Positions 52,453 to 61,636 are shown, counted from the stretch's first letter. The stretch: 64,000 bases of DNA from Croceimicrobium sp963977415 (GCA_963977415.1 CAXBOS010000008.1:1-64000); one strand, 5' to 3'. Translations and numbers: made by a program. Notes: a model not told the origin generated them from the sequence alone.

Positions 52453-53266
52453 AATTAAAACAGTAATGCGCGTCGATAGGTAGGCCAGCGGTATTGCAAA
52501 CGGCGCAGGCTTTGGTTTTGGGACTACTTGTCGCTTGACTTTGTCTATTTAATTCGGAGGTTACGATACCAGTTGGTACAGCAATAATTCCGTAGCCTAA
52601 AATCATTATTATAGATGCGATTAATTGTCCGAGGGGCGTTTGAGGAGAAATATCGCCATAACCAACAGTAGTAAGGGTTACAATACACCAGTAAATAGCC
52701 ACGGGTATACTTTTAAAACCATGTTCCGGGCCTTCTACCATATACATTACCGTTCCCATTATGAAGGTCATACAAATCACGGCGATAATAAAAACGGCGA
52801 TTTTATGACGACTGGCTCTTAGCGCTCCGCTTAAAATATTGGCTTCACCAATAAAACGAACCATTTTTAAAACTCTAAATACGCGTAGCAAACGAAGCGA
52901 ACGAATAACAATAAAATATTGGGCGCCTCCTAAAACCATTGCGAGGTAACTGGGCAATATGCTAATTAGATCGATGATGCCATAAAAACTCAAGGCGTAG
53001 GTCCAAGGACGACTTACTATGCGTAGGCGAATTAAGTATTCGAGCGAAAATAGAATCGTGAAAAACCACTCTAAACTGATAAAAAAATTGGGATACTTCT
53101 CATTAATGCCGGGAACTGTTTCCAGCATAATTACCAAAAGACTACCGATAATAGCAAAAAGCAAAATAATATCGAAGCGCCGTCCCGCCTTTGTATCCGA
53201 TTCGAAAATAATCGTGTACCAACGGTTGCGCCAACCCTCCTTTTTTGCGGCCTTTTCCTCTATCAC
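52433..53266 (-). CDS. voltage-gated potassium-channel-like protein with C-terminal zinc ribbon
   Basis: 277 residues. Six helices (S1-S6) are visible, with an S4 of repeating Arg residues (Arg-Ser-Leu-Arg-Leu-Leu-Arg-Val-Phe-Arg) and the K+ filter Thr-Val-Gly-Tyr-Gly-Asp. The C-terminus carries a CxxC pair, Cys254-x2-Cys257, and Cys269-x2-Cys272, which reads as a small zinc ribbon. Voltage-gated potassium transport through the inner membrane is the inferred job. It overlaps the ABC permease gene by 4 bases and miaA by 20. Confidence 0.92.
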   Translation of the reverse strand: MIEEKAAKKEGWRNRWYTIIFESDTKAGRRFDIILLFAIIGSLLVIMLETVPGINEKYPNFFISLEWFFTILFSLEYLIRLRIVSRPWTYALSFYGIIDLISILPSYLAMVLGGAQYFIVIRSLRLLRVFRVLKMVRFIGEANILSGALRASRHKIAVFIIAVICMTFIMGTVMYMVEGPEHGFKSIPVAIYWCIVTLTTVGYGDISPQTPLGQLIASIIMILGYGIIAVPTGIVTSELNRQSQATSSPKTKACAVCNTAGLPIDAHYCFNCGEKIS

Positions 53267-54093
53267 AAATCACGTTTTTTAAGAACCATAAAGCTGCCAA
53301 ATAACAAAATAATCGCGTAGAAGAAGCTTAGCAATAGATTCTTAATTGAAATACTGTCGAGGTTTTCGATATTTAAAAAGCTATTAATCTTAAACAGTCT
53401 TGTAAAAGGTTCGGGAATTAAATTACGAGAAGGTCTGGTAGGTAAATAGTCACTAATTGGGCTACCCACATAAAAGCCTAAAACTGGTTCTATTACAAAG
53501 TAATAAAGAATTAAAAGGATAATAGCCAAGGCGCTCTTCTTAAGTAAGATACCTAAGAAAAAAGCTAAGCTAAGAATAAAGAAAACCTCCGCAAAAAAGG
53601 CGACAATAAAAGAGCTTTGATACCAGAAATCCGCCTCGGCCAAATCGTTGTAAGAATAAATTAAGGCACTGGTGGTAAGGGCAACTGTTAGGGTGCAAAC
53701 CAAAGCAAATAATAGCAGGCTAAATATTTTCGAAAAGAAAAATTCGCCCACGGAAAGGCCATCAATAACGTTTTGACGCATGGTGCGGTATTCGAACTCG
53801 CTGGCCATAAAGAACAACATTAAAAAGGCGGGAATAAATTTAAAGAAGCCCGCTAAATAGCTTGTATTTTGCCAAACGTAGGGTAGTTTATAAAACCCCG
53901 CATCGGCTAGATTGGCGGGAATGGCCAGCATGCTCGGGTCATTGGGATCTGCTTCGGCTCCGGATCCAAATATTTGGAAACTTCCAAAGCTCACCAATAA
54001 AGCGGAAAGTAATAAGACGAATAAAACCATACCGATCCAGAAAAACCGATGGTAGCGCAGCTTGTGCCACTCAATACTAATTAGCTTTATCAC
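53263..54093 (-). CDS. ABC-2 type transporter permease
   Basis: 276 residues with six predicted membrane helices; the first (about 15-36) is followed by a periplasmic loop and the others cluster at about 80-260. The layout matches ABC-2 permeases that work with a separate ATPase. It overlaps the ATPase gene upstream by 17 bases and the channel gene downstream by 4. Substrate unknown. Confidence 0.87.
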   Translation of the reverse strand: MIKLISIEWHKLRYHRFFWIGMVLFVLLLSALLVSFGSFQIFGSGAEADPNDPSMLAIPANLADAGFYKLPYVWQNTSYLAGFFKFIPAFLMLFFMASEFEYRTMRQNVIDGLSVGEFFFSKIFSLLLFALVCTLTVALTTSALIYSYNDLAEADFWYQSSFIVAFFAEVFFILSLAFFLGILLKKSALAIILLILYYFVIEPVLGFYVGSPISDYLPTRPSRNLIPEPFTRLFKINSFLNIENLDSISIKNLLLSFFYAIILLFGSFMVLKKRDL

Positions 54094-54979
54094 GGGTCAA
54101 TATTTTTAGGAAACGTTCTTCTAAACTGGCTTTCTTTTCTTCGATATAACTAAGGTAAATACCTTGTTCTGCGAGCAGTTGATTCAACTTACTAGGGCTC
54201 ATATCTTCGCTAAAGCTAAGATGCAGATGACCATCGGAAGGACGTATCTTTTTAAGACTACTCAGATCTTTTATTGCATTTTCCAGGGCTTGCATATCTG
54301 CAGCAGCGACTGCTATTACGGCATCTTTAGCAGAAAGCTCATCGGCTAAACCGCTATAAAGTAGGCTGCCGTTTTGCAAAACGGCCACATGGCTGCACAC
54401 TCTTTCTACTTCCGCTAAAATGTGACTGGCAATAATAACAGTGGTGCCATTGGCGGCAATGCGGGTAATTAAATCGCGCACTTCCGCTATGCCAGTAGGG
54501 TCTAAACCATTGGTCGGTTCGTCCAATAAAAGCACTTCGGGTTCACCTAATAAACTGGCGGCAATGGCCAATCTTTGCTTCATTCCGAGGGAATAGCCTT
54601 TAAATTTATGATGCGCCCTTTCGTGCAGGTTTACTGTTTTTAAAACAGCATCGATATTAGGATTTTTAAGTTCCTTAATCTTGGCCACCAATTTTAAATT
54701 TTGGTAAGCCGTCATATATGGATAGAAATTTGGCGTTTCTAATAAAGCACCAATGCGCTTTTTAGCGGAGTTTACACTTTGGCCGTCAAACCAAGTAAAA
54801 CTACCGCTATCTGAGGAAAGTATGCCTAAAATAATGCCAAGGGTGGTAGTTTTTCCGCTGCCATTGGGTCCTAAAATACCGAAGGTGGTACCTTTTGGTA
54901 TTTGAAGTTTATAGGGTTTTAAGGCCTGAACTTTCCCATAGCGCTTACTGATACCATCAATTTCTAAAATGATTTGCAA
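54077..54979 (-). CDS. ABC transporter ATP-binding protein
   Basis: 300 residues: Walker A Gly38-Pro-Asn-Gly-Ser-Gly-Lys-Thr-Thr, the signature Tyr-Ser-Leu-Gly-Met-Lys-Gln-Arg, and Walker B Val-Leu-Leu-Leu-Asp-Glu-Pro-Thr-Asn-Gly-Leu-Asp. The C-terminal ~80 residues are typical of ATPases paired with ABC-2 permeases. It is the first gene of the operon ATPase-permease-channel-miaA-lpxK. Confidence 0.93.
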   Translation of the reverse strand: MQIILEIDGISKRYGKVQALKPYKLQIPKGTTFGILGPNGSGKTTTLGIILGILSSDSGSFTWFDGQSVNSAKKRIGALLETPNFYPYMTAYQNLKLVAKIKELKNPNIDAVLKTVNLHERAHHKFKGYSLGMKQRLAIAASLLGEPEVLLLDEPTNGLDPTGIAEVRDLITRIAANGTTVIIASHILAEVERVCSHVAVLQNGSLLYSGLADELSAKDAVIAVAAADMQALENAIKDLSSLKKIRPSDGHLHLSFSEDMSPSKLNQLLAEQGIYLSYIEEKKASLEERFLKILTRDKAN

Positions 54980-55085
54980 GGAGGGTAATTTTTAAATTCT
55001 TCGAATTTGCTAAAAACCAAAAATAAGAGAATTTAAGGCAGTCCTACCAATTGCCTAAACTTTCGTAAGGAATTAACAGCTTGGC

Positions 55086-55583
55086 CTAATTGTAATCGTC
55101 AAATTCGTTGAATCCGAATTCCTCATCTTCGTCTTCATCTTCAAAGTCGGAATCCTCGTCCTCGTCGCCTTGCATGTTCTTTACGGGTGCTTCTGCTGGT
55201 CTTTCACCGTGCTTTAATACCAGTTTAATTTGATCGCTGTCTTCTTCGCTATCTTCAATTTGCTCCACGTAAAAAGTCCACATATTGAGGAAATCGTAGA
55301 TGTAAAGTAGCTTATCGCCCGTTTTTTCAAATATTTCGTATATGGAAATATCAGGCATGGAGCGTTGCTCAGGATCAAAGGCCATTAAAGGAATTTCATC
55401 GCCTTGGTTCCAGTTATTATCACTTTCATAGAAGGAAGCCATTTCTCCTTCTTCTAATTCAAAAGAGCGCACAATTGCCAAGTGAAGGTGTTCTAAATTG
55501 AATTTTTGTGGAACGACAACATCACGGTAAACGTCTTCTTGCTCCCAATCGAGGATTATTCTAAGCCTTTTGGTCATTTTCAA
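55086..55583 (-). CDS. TnpR/pRiA4b ORF3-like protein with acidic tail
   Basis: 165 residues. The first ~120 form a small alpha/beta domain (Arg-Arg-Val-like core is absent, but Asp-Val-Val-Val-Pro and Leu-His-Leu-Ala-Ile-Val are typical) that resembles the passenger protein family named for IS1096 TnpR and plasmid pRiA4b ORF-3. It is not a transposase, and no insertion sequence surrounds it. The last ~30 residues are almost all Asp and Glu. It overlaps the cca gene by 23 bases, so it is a chromosomal housekeeping partner rather than a mobile gene. Confidence 0.78.
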   Translation of the reverse strand: MKMTKRLRIILDWEQEDVYRDVVVPQKFNLEHLHLAIVRSFELEEGEMASFYESDNNWNQGDEIPLMAFDPEQRSMPDISIYEIFEKTGDKLLYIYDFLNMWTFYVEQIEDSEEDSDQIKLVLKHGERPAEAPVKNMQGDEDEDSDFEDEDEDEEFGFNEFDDYN

Positions 55584-56988
55584 TTATCGGTTTCAGCCCC
55601 ATTGTAGTGGCTTTATTTAAAGCAAAGGCATAAGCCTGCTCATAATCGTTTTCAATTTCTCCATCGAGAATGGCATCCTTAATGGCCTTTTTTAATTCGC
55701 CAATTTGGGGACCTGGTTTAAGATTGAAGGTCCGCATAATTTCTTCGCCACCAATGGGCGGTTGGAAATTTCTTAGGTGATCCTTTTCTTCTACTTCCAC
55801 CAGTTTTTTACGGACTAAGCGGAAGTTTTCTAAAAATTGTTCTTTTTTCTTTTTATTACCAGTGGTAATATCTGCTTCACAAAGTAGCATCAAATCATCT
55901 ACATCATCCCCCGCTTCAATTAAGAGACGGCGAGCGGCACTATCGGTGGCAGTATCGTCTACCACACTTTGGGGACGACTGCTTAACTGCACAATCTTTT
56001 TTACATAACGCAGGGGTTCGCCTAAGGGAAACTTCATGCGATTAAAGATTTTATTGAGCATTTTACCGCCCACAAATTCATGGGAATGAAAGGTCCAGCC
56101 AATGCCCGGCACAAATCTTTTGGTTACGGGTTTTCCAATGTCGTGAAAGAGGGCGGCATAGCGCAACCATAGTTTATCGCTGGTCGCGGCCAGATTATCC
56201 ACCACTATTGCTGTGTGGTAAAAATTATCTTTATGACTTTGTCCTTCAATTTCTTCCACGCCAGCTAAAGCAGTAACTTCTGGTAGGAAATGCTTTAGTA
56301 AATGCGTACGATAGAGTAGAATTAAGCCTTTACTGGGCTTGGGCGTGGCCATAATTTTATTCAGCTCCGTGCTGATACGTTCTACACTAATAATTTTTAG
56401 ACGCTCATTTTGACTTTTAATGGATGCCAAGCAAGACTCTTCAATTTGAAAATCGAGCTGAGTGGCAAAACGAATCGCGCGCATCATGCGCAAAGGATCA
56501 TCACTAAAAGTTTGATCGGGTTCTAAAGGAGTGCGAATAATTTTATTTTCGAGGTCTTTAATACCATTAAAGGGATCGATTAGCTCTCCAAAACGCTTAT
56601 CATTAAGGCAAATAGCCAAAGCGTTAATGGTGAAATCTCTTCTTTTTTGGTCGTCGTCTAAAGTGCCATTTTCAACACTGGGCTTGCGGCTATTTCTATC
56701 GTAGGACTCTTTACGAGCGCCAACAAATTCAATTTCTATATCGTCGGTTATAACCTGAGCAGTGCCAAAGCTTTTGAAAACATTTACCCGATTGCTGCCT
56801 AATTTTTTAGCGACCGCTTGGGCTAATTCAATACCGCTACCTACGGCAACGATATCAATGTCTTTGGCTTCTCCGCGTTTTAAAATAGCATCGCGAACAT
56901 AGCCACCTACCACGTAAGTTTCTAATCCAAGCTCATCTGCGCAAGCGCCAATAAGGCGAAATATTTTATGATTAACTGACTCTAACAA
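55561..56988 (-). CDS. cca: CCA tRNA nucleotidyltransferase with HD domain
   Basis: 475 residues. The nucleotidyltransferase domain has Val-Val-Gly-Gly-Tyr-Val-Arg-Asp and the metal-binding Asp-Ile-Asp; Arg-Arg-Asp-Phe-Thr-Ile-Asn-Ala, Asp-Pro-Leu-Arg-Met-Met-Arg-Ala-Ile-Arg and an HD domain (Leu-Phe-His-Asp-Ile-Gly-Lys-Pro) follow. It repairs the CCA end of tRNAs. It follows a small membrane protein gene by 9 bases and overlaps the TnpR-like gene. Confidence 0.94.
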   Translation of the reverse strand: MLESVNHKIFRLIGACADELGLETYVVGGYVRDAILKRGEAKDIDIVAVGSGIELAQAVAKKLGSNRVNVFKSFGTAQVITDDIEIEFVGARKESYDRNSRKPSVENGTLDDDQKRRDFTINALAICLNDKRFGELIDPFNGIKDLENKIIRTPLEPDQTFSDDPLRMMRAIRFATQLDFQIEESCLASIKSQNERLKIISVERISTELNKIMATPKPSKGLILLYRTHLLKHFLPEVTALAGVEEIEGQSHKDNFYHTAIVVDNLAATSDKLWLRYAALFHDIGKPVTKRFVPGIGWTFHSHEFVGGKMLNKIFNRMKFPLGEPLRYVKKIVQLSSRPQSVVDDTATDSAARRLLIEAGDDVDDLMLLCEADITTGNKKKKEQFLENFRLVRKKLVEVEEKDHLRNFQPPIGGEEIMRTFNLKPGPQIGELKKAIKDAILDGEIENDYEQAYAFALNKATTMGLKPIIENDQKA

Positions 56989-56997
56989 GACTTTTGT

Positions 56998-57345
56998 TTA
57001 ACTAGGGAAAACCTTTTCAGAGTATACCGCTAAGATTATAAATAGGATTAAACTGAAGTAAATGGCAATATGCGTGCGTTTTACCTTCGATTTAATTTCG
57101 TTTAATTCCTCTCGCTCTTCATCTAAAATTACCGGATAAAGCATAGGGAAAAGTAAGAAAGCCTGCAGGCGCATGGCTCTCGCTTCCGCATCTTGTAAAT
57201 TGAAAAATAGGAAATCCTTTATTTTTCCAACTTGGGCTTTTTTCTTTAATTGAAGATATTGCAGTTGCAGTCCCGATTTGCGAACAAACAGTGCTAGCAT
57301 GCCTACGCTGTTGAGGATGACTAAAACTATAAAGGTTAACTGCAT
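56998..57345 (-). CDS. small membrane protein
   Basis: 115 residues with two hydrophobic segments, the first at 1-17 and the last at about 92-110, and a polar/charged middle (about 30-90). I do not recognise a family. It has a good promoter upstream (TAATTTTG box at 57368-57375 on the minus strand, 22 bases before the ATG) and probably leads the cca operon. Confidence 0.6.
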   Translation of the reverse strand: MQLTFIVLVILNSVGMLALFVRKSGLQLQYLQLKKKAQVGKIKDFLFFNLQDAEARAMRLQAFLLFPMLYPVILDEEREELNEIKSKVKRTHIAIYFSLILFIILAVYSEKVFPS

Positions 57346-57367
57346 GGTTCTATTTGAAAATTGGCTG

Positions 57368-57375
57368 CAAAATTA
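57368..57375 (-). promoter_or_regulatory. -7 promoter box of the membrane protein-cca operon
   Basis: TAATTTTG on the minus strand, a perfect TAnnTTTG match, 22 bases before the start of the membrane protein gene. Confidence 0.6.
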
Positions 57376-57400
57376 GGGCTTTCTATCGCTATAAAGAAAT

Positions 57401-58504
57401 CTAATGCCGTACAAGCTGATATTGTTCGTAGGTTTTTAAACCGAGATTCTCTAAGCTAAAAAAGGCAAGCTTTTTAGAGGCTCCATTTATCAGGCTTGCC
57501 GCTAGGGCGGGATTGGCTAAAACTTTTTCGGTTGCCTGAGCCAAAGCTCGAGCATCGCCTATGGGGCAGAGTAAACCTGTTTTCTCATTTTCTACAATTT
57601 CGGGTATTCCACCTGCGGCAGTGGCTACGGTAGGAATACCTGCAGCAAAGGCATCTAAAATACTGGTGCCCAAGCCCTCTGTTTTACTGGTGAAAAGGAA
57701 AACATCGAAGTCGGCAATTATAGCGGGCACATCAGGGCGGAAGCCCAAAAAGCTAAATTTTTCTTCTAGGCCTGTCTCAGTAACCTTGGCTTCCAAAGTT
57801 GCTCTGAGTTCACCATCGCCGGCAATTACAAAATACAAATCAGGGTGCTGAACGCTTAAAATTTCGGCGGTATTTATGAAAGTAAGATGATCTTTATGAT
57901 CCGCCAAAGCCGCTATATTTCCCACAATCTTCACATCGGCAGGCAGTTGTAATTCTGACCGTAATTTGCCCTTTTGGAGATGAGTAAATTTGGAGTGATC
58001 GATTGCGGAATGCACCACTTCTACTACAGCCGCGTTTTTAATTTTCGCTTTAACAATTTCGGCAATAGCGCTGCTTACGCAAAGAATTTTCTTAACGCTT
58101 GGATGATTGTACTTAAAGGCACTAAGCCATGAACCTGCTACGGGGAAATCTACTCTACGTGAGACAATTACTGGAGTTTTTGCTCCGAAAAAGGCATTGG
58201 CATAAACGGCAAATCCGTGGGCGTGGGCATCATGCGCATGCCAAATTTCTACCTTATTTTTTTGGGAGAATTTTTTCAAAGAAGAGGCAAAACTTAAATC
58301 GAGGGAGCTGCGTTTTTTTAATCCCTTTACGGGGATATTGTTTTCCAAGCACCAGTGGTAAAAGGGCGCATCTTTAACGCAAACTACAAACTGCTGGCTA
58401 TTTTGCTGGGCCAATTCGGCGATTAAATAGGCAATCTGTTGCTCTCCACCGCGCCACGAACGCGCCGTGCTAATATGCAAAATGCGCATTCCTTTATTGG
58501 CCAT
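57401..58504 (-). CDS. glycosyltransferase family 4 (GT-B) protein
   Basis: 367 residues in the two-lobed GT-B form. N-terminal Gly-Gly-Glu-Gln-Gln matches the acceptor side, and the C-terminal lobe has Ile-Ala-Gly-Asp-Gly-Glu and Lys-Thr-Glu-Gly-Leu-Gly-Thr-Ser-Ile-Leu-Asp-Ala, with a GxGEL-like turn and the EX7E region. It should transfer a sugar from a nucleotide donor in surface glycan or LPS synthesis. It is the last of three linked glycosyltransferase genes and overlaps the previous one by 11 bases. Confidence 0.88.
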   Translation of the reverse strand: MANKGMRILHISTARSWRGGEQQIAYLIAELAQQNSQQFVVCVKDAPFYHWCLENNIPVKGLKKRSSLDLSFASSLKKFSQKNKVEIWHAHDAHAHGFAVYANAFFGAKTPVIVSRRVDFPVAGSWLSAFKYNHPSVKKILCVSSAIAEIVKAKIKNAAVVEVVHSAIDHSKFTHLQKGKLRSELQLPADVKIVGNIAALADHKDHLTFINTAEILSVQHPDLYFVIAGDGELRATLEAKVTETGLEEKFSFLGFRPDVPAIIADFDVFLFTSKTEGLGTSILDAFAAGIPTVATAAGGIPEIVENEKTGLLCPIGDARALAQATEKVLANPALAASLINGASKKLAFFSLENLGLKTYEQYQLVRH

Positions 58505-59252
58505 GGTTCAGCGCTTTTAATTTGGTGTATTTCAAATAGGTGGCATAAGCACTCCAGCGGGCAATCATCCAACCAGCTTTACCATCTAAAAAGCCTAATT
58601 TGAAGATATAGGCACGCACAAACTTTAGGCTGGGCGATACAATAATTTTGAGCCAAGAAGAGCGCTTACCATTTTTAAAAGCGGCGGCACTAGAAATGTC
58701 AGTGAACTTTTTAATTTGCTTCAAATGCTCCTCAAAAGTATAAAAGCTATAGTGTAAAAGGTGCCCGCTTAAATGTTGGCTGCGAGATCCCTCTTCCAAG
58801 ATGTAGGTGTCATGCGGGTTTTGTCCGCCCCAAGCTCCCTTGCGACTGTCCCATAATCGTAGTTTGCGATCAGGGTACCAAAGTCCGTGACGAATCCATT
58901 TATCGCAATAATTGGTTAAGCGGTTTAAATAATAGCCTTCGCCTTGCCAGTTTTCCTTTACGGTATTTATCGCTTTTCGCAGATGCTCATCCAGAGCCTC
59001 ATCGGCATCTAATGAAAGAACATGTGGATATTGAGCTTGAAGAATAGCCCAGTTTTTTTGTTCAATATGACCTTCAAATTTATGAGAGATAAAAGTGGCG
59101 CCTTTGCTTTTTACAATTTCTTCGGTGGCGTCGCTGCTAAAGGAATCAACAACGATAATTTCATCGGCTACCCCTTGCAAAGAATCGAGGCAACGGCCAA
59201 TATTGCGTTCTTCGTTAAAGGTGATTATTACTGCCGATATTTTAACTTTCAT
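58494..59252 (-). CDS. glycosyltransferase family 2 (GT-A), WaaE/KdtX-like
   Basis: 252 residues with the GT-A start Ile-Thr-Phe-Asn-Glu-Glu-Arg-Asn-Ile, a Asp-Ser-Phe-Ser-Ser-Asp-Ala-Thr-Glu segment and the metal-binding Leu-Ser-Leu-Asp-Ala-Asp-Glu-Ala. Proteins of this type (WaaE/KdtX-like) often add a hexose to the LPS core. It overlaps the glycosyltransferase genes on either side by 11 bases each, so the three are made together. Confidence 0.9.
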   Translation of the reverse strand: MKVKISAVIITFNEERNIGRCLDSLQGVADEIIVVDSFSSDATEEIVKSKGATFISHKFEGHIEQKNWAILQAQYPHVLSLDADEALDEHLRKAINTVKENWQGEGYYLNRLTNYCDKWIRHGLWYPDRKLRLWDSRKGAWGGQNPHDTYILEEGSRSQHLSGHLLHYSFYTFEEHLKQIKKFTDISSAAAFKNGKRSSWLKIIVSPSLKFVRAYIFKLGFLDGKAGWMIARWSAYATYLKYTKLKALNHGQ

Positions 59253-60351
59253 GCGCTAGTTGCTGATAAGTCTCCATCCACTGCAGGGCAATGTTTTGAT
59301 GAGAGAATTGCTGTGCAAAAGTAAAGTTTATGGCGATGGCCTTTTGGCGCTTTTCATCGTTTTCCCAAAATTGCTGAATGGCGGCAGCGATACTAGTGGA
59401 GTTTATCTCATCTAAAAGAACGGAACCAGGGCCAGCCACTTCTTTTAAGGCACTATTTTTAGCGGTAATTAAAGCTGTTTTACTAATCATGGCCTCCAAA
59501 AGGGGAATACCAAAACCTTCGAAAATGGATGGGTAAATAAAAACATCGGCTAATTGATACAAGGCGGCTAAGTTGGCATTGTCTTTTACCACAATGGGTA
59601 TAATTAAAGCCTTCTCATCATGAGTAAGGCCATCATAATAGCTAGTCCAAGCTGCCTTGGCACGTCCCACCACATACAGCGGAATTTGCAATTTTAAACA
59701 AGCTTGCGCTACCAAAATAGGATTCTTTCGTTCTTCTAAGGTTCCTACAAAAAGGCAAAACCTTTCCGGTAGTTGAAATTCCTTTTTCAGCTTAGTGAAA
59801 CGATCTTGCTGGCTAGACCAAAACACTTGGTCGCAAGATTGAAAAATCACCTTAATGCGACTGGGGTCGATACCCAAGTAATGACTTAAATCGGAACGGG
59901 TTTGATGACTAATGGCCACGATAAGGTCGGCTGATTTGCAGGCAGAGCGCAGTTTTTTCTCGTAAATTTTACGATCAATCGCCTTGTATAAATGTGGGAA
60001 GCGCATGAAAATTAGGTCGTGTACACTTAAAACCGACTTAATTCCACGCTCTTTTAGTCCTTGCGGGATTTCGGCACTTAGGCCATGAAAAACTTGCACG
60101 CCGTCTTTCTTCGCCCGTGCACTTACTAAGCGTCTGCGCCAAATTTGGCCAATTAATTTGCTCTTTAAGTGGGGGCGAACTTCTTGCACCGCGCTATTTG
60201 CTTCAAAACTCACTTTCCCTTTCCAAGGATTGTAAAGGAAGTACTTATTTTTAGGATGGAATTGCGCTAAGGCACTGAGTAGATTTCTTCCGAAATTACC
60301 GAGACCACTGGCATTGTGGTAAATGCGTTTTGCGTCAAATCCAATTTTCAT
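59242..60351 (-). CDS. glycosyltransferase family 4 (GT-B) protein
   Basis: 369 residues of the GT-B type; the donor-side lobe carries Phe-Val-Gly-Thr-Leu-Glu-Glu-Arg-Lys-Asn and Phe-Ile-Tyr-Pro-Ser-Ile-Phe-Glu-Gly-Phe-Gly-Ile-Pro-Leu-Leu-Glu-Ala-Met (EX7E). It is a mannosyl- or glucosyltransferase-like protein. It starts 1 base after the dihydroorotase-like gene and overlaps the GT2 gene by 11 bases. Confidence 0.9.
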   Translation of the reverse strand: MKIGFDAKRIYHNASGLGNFGRNLLSALAQFHPKNKYFLYNPWKGKVSFEANSAVQEVRPHLKSKLIGQIWRRRLVSARAKKDGVQVFHGLSAEIPQGLKERGIKSVLSVHDLIFMRFPHLYKAIDRKIYEKKLRSACKSADLIVAISHQTRSDLSHYLGIDPSRIKVIFQSCDQVFWSSQQDRFTKLKKEFQLPERFCLFVGTLEERKNPILVAQACLKLQIPLYVVGRAKAAWTSYYDGLTHDEKALIIPIVVKDNANLAALYQLADVFIYPSIFEGFGIPLLEAMISKTALITAKNSALKEVAGPGSVLLDEINSTSIAAAIQQFWENDEKRQKAIAINFTFAQQFSHQNIALQWMETYQQLAHES

Positions 60352-60352
60352 T

Positions 60353-61636
60353 TTAAGCGATGGGACTAAATTTCCCTTTCACATAAGTGGCTAGCGCTTT
60401 TCCCTTTAAGGGGATAAGGTCGAAGGGATAATTGGCCGCTTTACTGAAAGGTTTTAGATCACTCCACGACCATTCTATAGCAGGATTAAAGAAAGTAAGT
60501 TCCACTTCTTCGCCCGCTTTTAGGGCCATATTGGTTTGGTAATGAGTAATTTCTCTGGGCGCACGGCTAATTTGATAAATGATATCGCTTAGGGTCATTT
60601 CTTTTTCCAAAGCTGCATTAAGGGCACCGAAGAACCCTTCGAGGGTAGCGGCACCGAAGGAGGCCATATCAAACTCGCAGCGTTTTTCTTCAATGGTACG
60701 CGGTTCGTGATTACTGGCAATTCCTTTAAGAACGCCGTCTTTCAAGGCTTGTACTAAATTAGATTTATCTCGCATCTCCCGTAAGGGTGGAAAAACCTTT
60801 AAGCGACTGTCGTAAGTTTCTAAATCTTCGTCCGTAAAAAGGAGGTTCATAAGATTTACATCACCCGAAATAGCAATCCCTTTTTCTTGCGCTTCTCGCA
60901 CAAGCTCCACACTTTTACTGCTGCTAATACCGGTAAAATGTAGGGCGGCTGAGCAGTATTCGGCGAGGCGGATATCTCGTGCCTGAGTAATGGTTTCGGA
61001 AATTTCGGCTAAGCCATTTAGGCCCAACCAAGTGCTTTTAGATCCTTCATGCATTTGCCCTTCCGCTCTTAAATTGGCATCGAATGATTGCACTTGCAGG
61101 GGGCGCTTCAAATCGCGGTTATACAGCAAAGCCAATTTCATCAAGGCACTATTGCTCACGCTGTGTTTACCATTACTAAAAGCGAGAGCACCGGCTTTGT
61201 CCATATCGTAGATCTCGCTTAACTCTTCACCTTTCGTACCGCGGCTAAATGCGCCATAGGGGAGAAGGTTTACGGGGCTATTTTGGTTGGCCCTATTGAT
61301 ATAATGAATGCTGGCTTTTGTATCGGCTACCGGCTCGGTTTGCGGCGAAAGTCCCACCGAGGTGAAGCCACCTTGCAAAGCGGCCATGGCTCCCGATTCT
61401 AAATCTTCGCGATCTTCCATACCGGGGTCGGAGAAGTTGGCGCGCAAATCCATCCAGCCAAGTGAGACATGGAGATTGTCGGCACTAAAAGTTTCTATGT
61501 TATCTATGGAAATACTAGGAGCAATTTGCTCAAGCTTACCATCGTTAAGCAGCAGATCGACCTGCTGTAAATGAAATTCAGACAGAGGTTCTACTAACCT
61601 CGCATTTTTAATGAGAATTTGCGCTGAATTCTTCAT
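60353..61636 (-). CDS. dihydroorotase-like protein lacking metal ligands
   Basis: 427 residues along the dihydroorotase/amidohydrolase fold, with Gly-Trp-Met-Asp-Leu-Arg-Ala-Asn-Phe-Ser-Asp-Pro-Gly in the place where active enzymes have a HxH motif after Asp, and Ala-Ser-Asn-His-Glu-Pro where the catalytic Ser-Asp-His is expected. The HxH zinc ligands and the catalytic Asp are thus absent, so it is probably a non-catalytic paralogue of PyrC, as is known for some pseudo-dihydroorotases that support aspartate transcarbamoylase. It overlaps the batA-like gene by 29 bases and is 1 base before a glycosyltransferase gene. Confidence 0.82.
   Translation of the reverse strand: MKNSAQILIKNARLVEPLSEFHLQQVDLLLNDGKLEQIAPSISIDNIETFSADNLHVSLGWMDLRANFSDPGMEDREDLESGAMAALQGGFTSVGLSPQTEPVADTKASIHYINRANQNSPVNLLPYGAFSRGTKGEELSEIYDMDKAGALAFSNGKHSVSNSALMKLALLYNRDLKRPLQVQSFDANLRAEGQMHEGSKSTWLGLNGLAEISETITQARDIRLAEYCSAALHFTGISSSKSVELVREAQEKGIAISGDVNLMNLLFTDEDLETYDSRLKVFPPLREMRDKSNLVQALKDGVLKGIASNHEPRTIEEKRCEFDMASFGAATLEGFFGALNAALEKEMTLSDIIYQISRAPREITHYQTNMALKAGEEVELTFFNPAIEWSWSDLKPFSKAANYPFDLIPLKGKALATYVKGKFSPIA

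Noticed and set aside
55086..55583. Mobile element suggested by the TnpR-like name
   Set aside because: There are no terminal inverted repeats, no transposase and no target duplication; the gene overlaps cca and is part of a stable operon.
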